A stretch of 64,000 nt of DNA from Thalassia testudinum (lineage: Eukaryota > Streptophyta > Magnoliopsida > Alismatales > Hydrocharitaceae), in NCBI GenBank assembly GCA_037157565.1, contig JAZHRO010000013.1:33918501-33982500 (forward strand), in the 5' to 3' direction. A program made the position numbers and the translations under genes. The notes below the pieces were generated by a model. It ran no database searches. It was not told the origin of the DNA and saw nothing but the letters and a program-made list of their open reading frames with translations. Below are positions 10,801 to 22,800 of the stretch, piece by piece (within the stretch, counting starts at the first letter, position 1; each line of letters opens with the position of its first letter).

Positions 10801-13800
10801 CAATTTCATTAATTCAAACCTTAATTAAAGTTTAAACCAATAATACTGCCCCCTTTGTATAGAAGAAAGGCTACATAAAACAAGGAAATAATAATCTATT
10901 CCTACTTATCTTAGGAGGGAAATAAATATTTTTAAACTAATAACTCTGGATTTCTTTTAGGGAATGGTTTGAGAACTTTTGGAGGTTATTAGGAAGTTTA
11001 TGTTTGAGAAAGGGGAATTAACTGCCTAAATAGATTTTATATGTTTTGGCCATCGAAGAAGTATTCTATGAAAAAAGCTTATGATTTATGACCTATCGTC
11101 ACATTCGATGCTATATACCTCATAGTTTCCAAGTATTAGCAAACCGATGGAAGTAATGGATTCTGTAGTGCATTGGGTTCAAATAGCCTTCATTGGGGAA
11201 AGAAGTTTGTCAAATTGCTTTGTCTTTGTGTTGGAGCTTATCTTTGTTTAGAGGAGATCAAGTAGATGAGCATTTTGATCTAAAGGTGGATTTTTCCTAA
11301 GACCTATGGTTTAGTGGATTAGTTGTTCATTTGGTTATCCCTTTTTAAGAGGGCTTTTCTTTAGGGATACATTACGACAACCTTCTTTGCAATGCTTCTT
11401 TGGTGGAATTTGGTAGGGAGTTGGGTACAGCCTAAAAGGGTTGCATGCTAAGATTGGCTGTTGGTGTCTCACCTTTTTGTTGCCAATTGGCATCCTGCCC
11501 ATTAAACTGGTTCTTTTATAGCATGCATGACAGGTCTCTTTATAGGCTTTACCCATGGGAATGGCTTTCCGTTGGTGTCGCTTCTTGAAGATGCAAATGA
11601 CACTCTTTTCTTTATGTAGGGTTTTGTGGGAAATGTAGTGTAGACGTTTTGGATTAGATATTTTTAGAATTAGGTTAGTTAGGTTTGATTATCTTGCTAT
11701 TTTTAGCCTTTCATATTTTTGACAAGTATTTTATTGTTCCTTATTGTTTTTCCTTTTATACCTTAGCCCTCTTTATAAAGGGCTAAGGCTTGCTTATGAA
11801 GGGAGCACGAAGATTATTCTTTCTCAACATGGTATCAGAGTAGCAATCCTAGATCGGTGCCTTGGCATCCCACCAAAAATCTACCCAATATGTTCTTGTC
11901 ACGCATGAATCACCAACCATCATAGTGATTCTCGAGGGATGCGTGAACATCGTGTGGTGATGCACATGGTGCCACAAAAACATCTGGCGATGCAAGGAGC
12001 GACCACTGGCTTTGAAGCGATGATGCTGGTGTGTTGGAGGCCATCTGCGATGGTGCTCGTGTGTTGGGGGTCCTATGTGAGGCTTTGGCGCACCACTAGA
12101 TAGTGTATGTGGCGCCATTGGTTGTGATGGTGAGATGGTGAGAGGGCACATGTGGATTTTGCGTAGCGCTTTATGCAGAGTAATGATCTACCATGTTGTG
12201 TCCATATGCACCTCTATGTGTGTCATGGTTGGAGGGTTATGGATTGTGTGCCATGGTCCTAGGCATGTGCTAAACTTGTGTGGTCTAGCATTATCTGTAC
12301 ATAAGAAGATTGGGATTCCTCGAGGATTATCTTGATGGTGGGTCATAGATTCAGGAGCCTTGATCCATCTTATGGGAGATTCAACAATGTTGAAGACTTA
12401 GAACAAGCCATGGAACGTCAAGGCAGTTAGAGTGCCCCAGAATTTTTGATGAATCTCCTATCCATTAGCAGCATTTGGAAGGCCCTCCAATGTCGAGTGA
12501 TCTTCGACAATCGACACTGTTACTTCCAGGATAAGAAGATCAATGAGATCATTGGTAGTGGAATAGAGAGGTGGCCTCTATTTCCTAAATGTTCCTACGG
12601 AGTTTGCTGGAGCGGTATCCATCTTTAATGACTTATGGCTCCATTGGCAAGATGTGTCAGATGTACCCAGAGTTGCCCAGTAATTTGTCCTTAAAGTGTG
12701 AGGCTTGTCAGTTGGGGAAGCACCATATTAGTTCATTTCGTCGTCACATAGACAGAGTCGTTTCCTCTCTCTTTGCCTTGGTCCATTGTGATGTTTGGGG
12801 GCTAGCACACATGTTTAGCATGGATGGTCACTGATACTTTATTGCATTTGTTGATGACCACAGCCGGTCCACTTGGGTGTTCCTGATGAAGGCTCGATTT
12901 GAGATTCCCCATGTTGTCCAAAGATTTTTTGTAGAGATCGAAACACAGTACTCTGCCACTATTTAAGTTTTTCGGAGCAATAATGTTATGAAATTTATGC
13001 AAAAGGAGATACAAGAGTTCTTTATTAGTCGGGGCACTATTCACCAGATGCCATGTGCTTATACATGACAATAGAATGACATAGCAGAGTGTAAGCTTCG
13101 TCATTTGCTAGACATTGTGAGGACCCTGATGGTGTATATGAAGGTTCCCAAGTTGTTTTAACAGCTACATATCTTATCAACAAAGTTCCGCCCTTTGTGC
13201 TACAGGTATACATCCCGTACTAGGTTCTGCATCTGGATTCAGACAAACCCTTTGCATTACGACTACGCATTTTTAGAGGCACCTGTTTCATCTAGACGTT
13301 TGGCATGTAGTACAAATTCTCCCTTGGGGCAATGAATGCATCTTCTTGGACTATTCTCAGAAGGGGTACAAGTGGTACGATCCGATACATAGGCGATACA
13401 TAGTCAGTGTTGATGCTACCTTTTTTGAGTTCCCATTTTATTTTAAGGGGTTATTATTGATATGGCTCCCAGAGAGACTATGGCATATCATTGGCACCAG
13501 GCTTCTCTTCTTATTGCTTTAGAGACACTAGATGATAGACCACCTCGTGCTCCTCTAGCTAATGATGCAGAGGTTGATGATGATAGACCTTTCACGCTGA
13601 GGAAGATCGATTGCCATTGTACCTTACATCTGATGTCCAACTACATTGATATTTCACACTTATAAGATGATGTTGACATTTTGCCTCAGTTCTTACTAGC
13701 ACGGTTCTCCCTCGTGATTATCTTGAGGCATCTCAAGATCCTTGTTGGTGTGACTATGGACGAGGAGATGGAGGCATTCAGGTCTAGAGGGACATGGGAG

Positions 13801-16800
13801 TTGGTTCCATGTCCAGATGATGATACTGTGGTTGATTGGTGATGGGTTTACACCATCAAATACTAGGCGGATGGCACCATTGATAGATTCAAGGCATGTT
13901 TCGTTACTAAGGGATTTACATAGACGTATGGCGTTGATTATATGGAGCCCTTTTCACTTGTGGCACGTGATTCTTCTATTCACATTATTATCTCTGTTGT
14001 AGTCAATCATGGATGGCCTCTATACTAGTTTGATATCAAGAATACCTTTTGTATGATGATTTGACAGAGTTGGTCTATATGCGACAATAACCCAGTTACA
14101 TCATTTAGGGGGAGTGTGTTTGTTGGCTGAAGAAGGCCATTTACGATTTTAACCAAAGTCCTCGAGCATCGCTTGAGCGACTGAGTACAAAAATTTAGAA
14201 GATTAGATTCCATAGATCTTGTTAGATTATTCCCTTTTTATTTGGAGGACAGGAAATGTACCCACCAGCAAAGTGGTTGTGATGGTTGTTTATCTAGATG
14301 ATATGGTGCTGATAGGTGATGATGAGGACAGTATTAGATAGGCGAAGGAGTTCTTGCATTCTATATTTGTCACCTAGGACCTTGTTGATTTGCAATATAT
14401 CCTTGGGATTGAGGTAGCCAGACAGGGTTAGACTTATCTCTATCCTAAAGGATGTATATATTATAGATACTCGAGGAGGTTAGTTTCTTGGTGGCCAAGC
14501 CGTTGGGCATTCTCGTTGAGGCACAATGAGTTGGTGAGTTAAAGGATGACTCCTGTTTTTGAGGATGTTACACGATACCATAGCATGGTCGAGAAACTAC
14601 TATATGTGACAATGACTAAGCCGGATATCAATTTTATGGTTAGCCGGGTTAATTAGCACATGGAGAAGCCTAGGTATAGCCATTGGCAAGAGGTCTGCCT
14701 TATCTTGAGATATCTCAAGGGAAGTCCAGAATTGGGACTCTACTATCGAGATTGTGGCTCACTAGACATCATTGCATACTCTGATGCTGACTATGCTGGA
14801 TCTGTTGGGGATTGACGTTCTACCTTTGGGCATGTAGTATTTCTTGGAGGCAACTTGGTCTCCTGGAGGAGCAAGAAGTAGATGGTTGTTGCTAGATCCA
14901 GTGCTGAGGTAGAGTATCGATCCATGGCCCAAGTTGTGTGTGACATTATGTGGATTGTGGGATTTCTACAAGATATTGGTATTTCAGTCTCTACACCTAT
15001 CCAACTATACTGTGATAATAAATCTACCACGTATATTGCCTCCAATATGGTCTTCCATGAACAAACTAAGCATATTGAGGTCGATTGTCACTTCATACGC
15101 AATGCACTCCTAAAGGGTGGGGTTAACATGCTTAATGTGACGTCTGAGATGTAATTCGTAGATATTCTTACCAAGGCCCTTAATAAGAAGTGCCACATTT
15201 TTCCATGCAGGAAATTGAGGCTATCTAACATCTACACCTCAACTTGAGAGGGAGTGAAGATGTTTTAGATTAGATATTTTAGAATCAGATTAGTTAGGTT
15301 TGCTTGTCTTGCTATTTTTAGCCTTTTGTATTTTTTACAGGTGTGTTATTGTGCCTTATTGTTTTTCCTTTATACCTTGTCTCTCTCTCTCTATATATAA
15401 AGGGTTAAGGTTTGCTTACGAAGGGAACAACGAAGATTATTCTTTCTCAACATATATAACATGTAGCAGCTTTAATAAAGTTGTTTAAAGAAGCATCGGG
15501 TCTCTCTGTTAGTTATGACAAGTCAATTGTGTATCTCTTTTTGGTATGGATGATTTGGTATCTTTGGTGATTACGCCATGAGGAATTTGCCCATTTCCTA
15601 TCTTGCCTACTATTGACTTGTGCTGCTGCTACCCCTTTTGGAGATTGGAGAACTTGGATGGTTCAAGATCTATACTTTTTTCTATGGGAGGATGCCTAGT
15701 TATCTCGAAGGCTGTTCTATAAGCTTCAAAATTCTACATGTCCATCTTTTGGCCATCTCTAGACATTATTTGCAGAAATGAATTGTATCTATTTGTAGGG
15801 TATCCTGGGAGGAGGCTGCTTGTCCATTGGCAGAGGCCAATTTGGGTATTAGATAGGTTCAAAAAATGAATGAGGCTTTACTAGCAAAGTAGGATGCCAA
15901 GGTAATGGAAGGAGATTGAAGCTGACCCATCAAAGTGCTATACATGTAACATGGAAAGTCAATTGGGAGGATCCATGCCTGATGTCTGCTAGCAAGTCAT
16001 CTTTTTGAAGGGAGTTATTGTGAGTTTTCCTCCATTTGATTGGTTGAGGTCGTTGATGGTGGCCTTTTTTAGACTGTTTTGTTTGGCACTAGATCAAGAT
16101 TCTAAATTGGCCCAATTCAGTAGAGATGCTAAATGGGCAGATTGTTGGAATGGGCCTTTGGATTGGGTTGTGATGGGTGGTCAGCTCTTGTTTCAGGCCT
16201 TTCGGATGCTACAACTGAGGAACTTTTGTTGTACACAAGTCACTTATCTCCTGCAGCGGACTTCATATGGTGAGCTTATAATGCTCTTTCACCAGCTTTT
16301 CTGGGCAGGGTTGAGGAGTTCCTTAAAGACTGTAGGTTGTTGTGGCTGCTAAGGTCCCTGCCTCAATAAGCTTGACAAGGATTGAATTTTTGGGCCAGAC
16401 ATCACTCCCTTTTTATCCGTGGCATCTTTGGATGGTGACCCCAATATTAGGTTTTGGTGACTTTGCTGTTGTTTTTGAGGATGGTGTTTAGGCTGGGCTG
16501 GGGGATCTGGATCCAGTTTGTGCTTTTGCTAACAAGCATTGGATCGAGGGTGCGGATGTCACCTGTAACTTCTGCAGGGCTGCAGAAGAGGATGAGGTAC
16601 ACCTTTTCTTCACTTGTTTTGCCAGAATAGTTTGGGAGCACCTTTCCATCCCTGGGATCTGCGTGGGTACCATGGAGGACTTATGGATGGCTATCAGCAG
16701 TGGCATCTGGGTGGATTCTATGGCTTGTATCAGGGCATGTGCAGCTTTGTAGTCAATTTGGCTGCAAAGGAATAGGGTTGTTTTCTGTAGGGAGAGGGCA

Positions 16801-19800
16801 TTGCGTGAAAATATTGCAAGGGAAACGCGTTCTTTTTTTAACTTCTGCTTGATGCACCTGCAACTGTTTTCTTGTTCTGATTGGAGATAATGAATTGGAT
16901 GGCTATTGACCTTAAGTAGCCATCCTTTTTCCTTTCCAAAAAAAAAAAGACTTTACTACCAGGTCATTGATTATGTTAATTGAGGACTATCTATTGCTTT
17001 TTTCTCCCCTAAATGCCCTCATGCACTCCTAAGGGAATGGATAGATTCATTTTGCGCATAAGATCCCCCTTGATCTCCTTCTCCAAAAAAGGGGCATCCT
17101 TATGCTCCTTCACTAATATCATGATCTTCATGTAACATTTTTCTTTGAGGAGTTGCATTTGGAACCACTCAACTCTATGTTGTTTATATTGAGATAAACT
17201 AAAATGGGTTTTCCAATGTCGGTCTGCAGTTTCAAAAAATAAAGGACCTGATGTGCTCAATGCTAAAAAGAATCACCGTTGGTTTTGGTTGCCAATTTTT
17301 CACTTAAAAAACAGTTTATTTTAATTTTGAAAAAAAAGACCAAGATTTAGGAGGATGATATTGTCAACAGGGATCTTATCTCATTTTTTTTTTGGGGAAC
17401 GTTGATCTCATTTCATTTGTGACTGAGATTTTTTTAAAAATTTTTTATGTTTTAGTAAAAATAGCCCAATTGCCACTTTGATAGATTTAAGATGAGGCAT
17501 GAAACCAACCCTTGGTTAAAACTGATTTTTATTTGAATAATATGCTAATAATCCATCTAAGAAGCTAGTTTTAGATCAAATTGGCATTGCCTTTCATCTG
17601 AATCTCTTCGATCACTCATAAGTCCTGTGTTGTTTCGAATTTGGTTGGAAATCACATATGTCTGTCTGTCCATATTGGTTCTACCTGGTTCAATTCTCTG
17701 CCTGACTTATCGGTTTGTGTTAGATATTATGGTAGTTGCAATAGTTGCAGAAACTTGAGTCAGATCCCATTCACAGCCAAATGTAAGTGGCTTCAAATGA
17801 GTTAACAGTTGGGCCTTTATATGGCATGGAGTGTTTTCCAACAATTTTCTTATTTTGGGGATCTTTTGAAGCTTTTGGTGAAGTAGGAGATACTCACATC
17901 TATACTAATTGATAACCTAAACAAATCTGTCATGCTAACAACCATGCAAGGAGCTTCTCCACTCCATCCAGGCTCTTGCCTAGTAATGGTGAAAAATGAT
18001 TACTCTTACAGCTTTTTTTTGAAAAAATTCTTACAGCTATTGAGTTGAGGTTGGAGAACTCATGTTACATTTTCAGAATGCAATGTTATCCATGACCATG
18101 AGCATTATGACAGTAAATAGGCTCCAACTTACCCTCATGCAGAAAAAAAGATTACTCTCTATTTGTTTTCTTGTAGCTCACGTTTGTTTGACTAATTTCC
18201 TTAGGTGGCAGCCATGATCTTGAAGTTGACCGAGGAGAAGAATTTTGCCTTTCAACAAAATACCAAGCTTCGACAGGAATTGGTAAGAATTTTCTTGATG
18301 ATTAAACTTTTATTTCTTCCCAGATTAATATTTAAAAAAGCTTACTTTGGGAAGATGGAGCCGAGGTCGAATTTTACTTATCGTACACTTTTGCAATGTA
18401 TTTTCCTAATTATGCCCATAAACCTGGTTTTGCTATGAGATGATTTGAATGAGATTCACTAAGCATTGGCCTTACTTATGTAGAGGTATTACCAAGGTCA
18501 AAGTACACGACACGACTGGAATTGAAAATGTAATAAAGTCCCATACTTTGTGTGGCAAGTACCCTACATGCTACTCAAGTTTTTCAAAAATTTTAAAATT
18601 ATGATAAAGTGAAGAACTCATATAAAATGAGTACATTATATTTTAGTCAAACCTTTCAAGTGTGTTTGTTGATTTAAGGTAGCTATTTCTTATTACATGC
18701 TAAAAAGGCCTAAGTTGCTTGTAATAAAATATAATATTTGGGTAGATATATTTTTATTTATTTTTTTCAAAGGTACATAAGTTCAAAATAATGTACTTGG
18801 AATACACCTGTGCATTTTATACTTTAAAAAAAAAAACTGTGCATTTTATTAAAAGAAATTTTACAGAATAAATTAATTATCACGAAAGCATGATGATATT
18901 TGAAAACTTACGTTGCTATTGTACGCTCAGGACTTATTGTAGTATAAGGAGCTGGTGAAATAGTGCAAAACTTGTGTAGAACATATATAATTGTATCTTG
19001 TAGATTTTTTATTTTCTCACTAAATACATATTATAAAAGCTATTTGCAGAACATTATTCCAATTAAATTCAAGCCAAAAAATGTCTATATTTTTGGGATA
19101 TGTTTGAAATTTTCTCACCAAAATAGTGATTATAAAATGGACCCAAAATTTTGCATAGATATTTGACATTTTCACACCAAAAGGATTGTTATAAAAGTTG
19201 TGCCAAGAATTTGCAACACCACCAAGACTTGAACTCACCGCCTCCAACAAAAATGCTGCTGAACACCTCCCAATTGCTAAGCATCAACCAGAATTTCTGC
19301 TTAAACACATACACAAAAATATCAAAGAAAGATGTAATATGGTACACCTTTTTGATATTAATTTAACATTGAACTGTAGGAAGTAATAAAATACTTTCCC
19401 TTTCTAAAAAATGATATCAAAATGCTTGAACAATAAATTAATCACATACTGTCAGAATTTAGGTAAATGAATTCTCTAATACAAGCTTAATGAGTTACTG
19501 GAGCTTTGATTTACTTGAACTAAACCTAGTACGAACTTCAGTTAGCTAGGTAGAACTTATGCCTACAGTTAAGCTTGCTACAAGCTTAGATATAGGTGTA
19601 AGTGATTAACAGCTAATAGAAGTAGAGAATCTAGGGATGGATGGAAGTAAGCAAGCTGAAGGTCTTATCTACCAATTAGCAAACTTGCAAAGAGCCTTGT
19701 TGTGTTATGTTGCCAAGCTAAACTCTATGGCCCTGTTTGGTGTAGTTATAAACAGAGTCTTTCTCCTACATGACAGTTATAACTGCTACAGTAAATAAAC

Positions 19801-22800
19801 AGTGCAAAAGTTTTATTCGCACCCATCACATCTACCACTATCCATTACATCCACCCCTCACCAATTATATATTACTCCCATTGACTCACTCACACTCATC
19901 ACATCTACCTCCTACCAATCTACTCCCAATACAAATAAAAATAAAAATAAATAATAATATATCAACTAAACTATCACGTCCACACCTACTAACCCTCCTC
20001 TCACCATCTATCTATCCATCCTTAAGACTTCCTAAACTTTACATAGTCTTAACTTTAAACTTCTACCAAATAGGGCCTAAGAGAGAAGAGGACAAGTTGA
20101 GAGATGAAATTCACAAAAGCGAGAGCTAAATATGTTCGACAAGGAGCTGATGATCTACAAATCTACTAAGGTGGGTAGAATAGAAGTGCCCTTGTGAATC
20201 CTTCTCATCCTCTAATCTACTGGGAATGAACGCTACATTCTGTTGTCTCCTATCATAAATACAGTCAACTTATTTCCTACCATCTATCGGCCAATCTTAA
20301 AAGGTGGTGAAAGCTCCACTTTCACAGCCTAGGATTTGTGAAAAAAGAGGCTTTAGTTAGGCTCATCTTCACAGAAGTGCAGTAGAATAGATCCAAGATT
20401 GAAGATTGTGTTGAACTCCTTGGATTTGCCTGAAGTCCTAGATATGGGCACACACCTTGTTGGTAGTGTCCCATTTCCTCCTACTCAAGTAAATTTTGCC
20501 CCATGGTGCCACATTTCACCCTATTCTTTCATGTTCCCCATTCAAGAAAATTTTGCCCCATGATGTCACCTTTCGCCCTATTCTGGATAAATTTGCCAAG
20601 ATGTACTTTATTGCTCTGAATAGTGACATACTTGCGCCTTGGGGAAACAACATGAAGTGGAAATTTGTTGTTGATGCTTTGCTAAAAATTTAGACCTTGT
20701 TCTTAACAATGGCTAATGCTTAGGGTGTAGTCATATATTGAGATTAGTGCATTGAATTTTGTTTGTAGTTAGTAGTTAAGCATGCTTGGATGAGAATAGT
20801 ATTATATTGGTATGACCTCCTATCAAGTCTTTTAATAATATGGGTAAAGTTCAATGAACCTTCATTTGCTTTGATTGCTTGTGAGTTGTTGGATTATTTT
20901 TCCATCTTATTGTAAGGCATTTCCGTTGCCTACATCATAATCAAGTTCTTCAATTCACCTATGTTAGTTCACGAGGAATGTGAGTCGTGAGATACTCATG
21001 AATTCAAAAAAATCACGACTCAGTGTTGATCTCCTATCCTTAGGATATCCTACATGGCTTGAATATTTTTTTTCTTTGAAAAGAAACATGGCTTGAATCA
21101 TAAAATCCACTCATTGTAAGTGACCTTAATGTAGGTGTATAAGTCCTTAGGCACCTCATTTATCCTTAATATATGATTTTGGTGATAACAAACATCTAGA
21201 AATGCTAGCATTGAAATGGGAAATTATATTGCATATATTGTGCTTCTATGAGATATAACATGCTGGAAAAAGGATTAAGAATAGCTTATATGCAAAATCG
21301 GATTTGAAAGGCAATTGGGCTTAAGGATTGAGAGGACTTGAGGCCAAAAAATCAAGAAGATTTGAAGGCTGGAGACCCCATCGAAGAGTTTCAAAGTTAG
21401 GATATCCTACATGGCTTGAATATTTTTTTTTCTTTGGAAAGAAACATGGCTTGAATCATAAAATCCACTCATTGGAAGTGACCTTAATGTAGGTGCATAG
21501 GTCATTAGGCACCTCATTTATCTTAATATATGATTTTGATGATAACAAACATCTCAAAATGTCAGGATTAAAATTGGAAATTATATTGCATATATTGTGT
21601 TTCTATGAGGTATAACATGCTGGAAAAAGGATCAAGAATAGCTTATATGCAAAATCGGATTTGAAAGGCAATTGGGCTTAAGGATTGAGAGAACTTGAGG
21701 CTAGAGAATCAAGAAGATCGAAGAGTTTCGAAGTTAGGTCTGAATGTATTTTAGGTGTTCGAGTTTTAATTTTATCCTTTTTGATAGATTGTAAGGAAAG
21801 CCCCATACTATTTCATTTTATGCAAAATATAAGGGTCGCATGCATAAAATTCACAAGGATACCATGACATGACCTAAATATGGCTAAGCAACCTTTAATT
21901 AGGTTATTAGGCGCTAATCATTTGTTAATCATCTAATGACATTAAGTTAAAAATAAGAGGACCATTTCACCTGGTTAGGCTGATACCAGCCTACCTAACG
22001 TTAGATGTAATCCATCTAACATTAGGCAAGGATGGCTAGGCCGAGTAGGAACATCTAAGAGATAGTGAACTTTGCATCTAATGTTAGATAACTTATTTAA
22101 TGTTAGATAGAATTTATCTAATGTTAGATAGCCTGTCAAAAAACACTTTTGGATCACTTTCTTATCCATTGGCTTGGCACGTGAGGGGTGATTTTTGAAC
22201 GTTGGAGTGCATGCCTATGAGGTGTTTTTGCCTCCAAATGATCCCTCTATATAAGGGAATGATCCCCCACCTTTTTGGAACTCTAGAAGACAATTCCACA
22301 CTCTAATCAAGCAATCAAATTATCTAGAGAACCTCTTCATTCATATTCTCAGCTTTGCTTGGCTCTTGGTGCTCTTGGGCACCAACTTCGAGTCACTTGG
22401 AGCTCCACACAAGTTCTATTGTGCCACACTTCGACACACCTCAAGGGAGTATTTATTTGCATTCCTAGATATTTGCCGATTGTTTTAATTGCATATCTAG
22501 TTGAGGCTACCAATAGGACATTGTTAAGCTGTTTTAATTTATATTTCATCTAAATTGTACTATGAGGGTCCGGGTTGTGGGTCTCTATCATCTCAAGGGA
22601 GAGGGGTTTACTCTTGATTAGGGAATCAAGAGTGGGTTGTAAGAAGGGTTTAAGTACCATATAAGTACCATGTTAGTGATTCTGAGTTAACTCAAGGCAA
22701 AATCCTAGGTTGGAAGACTCAGGTAGTGATTTTTTCCTTTGAGGGTTTTCCATTATAGATCTTGTGTTGTGGGTTGCTTCTCTTCATTCTTTCTTCTATA

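Larger units (their letters stand above)
11639..15461 (+). mobile_element. Degenerate Ty1/Copia retrotransposon nested in the LINE
   Basis: LTRs at 11639-11829 and 15255-15461, flanked by the 5-bp duplication TGTAG (11634-11638 and 15462-15466). A Met-tRNA primer site TGGTATCAGAG starts at 11830, and the Copia polypurine tract CTTGAGAGGGAG precedes the 3' LTR. Domain order protease (WVIDSGALIHLM, 12339), gag-pre-integrase and integrase (LKCEACQLGKHH; HCDVWGL; FVDDHSRSTWVFLM), RT (VVYLDDMVLIGDD at about 14286) and RNase H is Copia-type. All domains carry stop codons or frameshifts. Only about 500 bp separate primer site and protease, too little for a normal gag. Total 3.8 kb versus about 5 kb usual. 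Inactive. Confidence 0.92.
10940..16949 (+). mobile_element. 5'-truncated L1-type LINE, split by a Copia insertion
   Basis: Non-LTR retrotransposon remnant in VAP27 intron 6. Left part 10940-11638: degenerate reverse transcriptase with recognisable blocks for RPISL..K..SKVLANR..QSAF..GR (about 11085-11210) and the catalytic ADDTLFF box decayed to ANDTLFF (about 11596-11615). Right part 15462-16949: ..LFKEASGLSVSYDKSIVYL, the SMGG..VISKAVL thumb region, VSWEEAACPLAEANLGIR, and a zf-RVT C-terminus (CNFCRAAEEDEVHLFFTC.. near 16570-16625). It ends in a poly(A) at 16938-16949. Many stops and frameshifts make it inactive. The 5' end is only approximate and no LINE target duplication was found. Confidence 0.8.

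Noticed and set aside
16005..16352. 115-aa ORF as a host gene
   Set aside because: Lies within the LINE between its thumb and zf-RVT regions and is out of frame with neighbours, so it is a shadow of the decayed RT.
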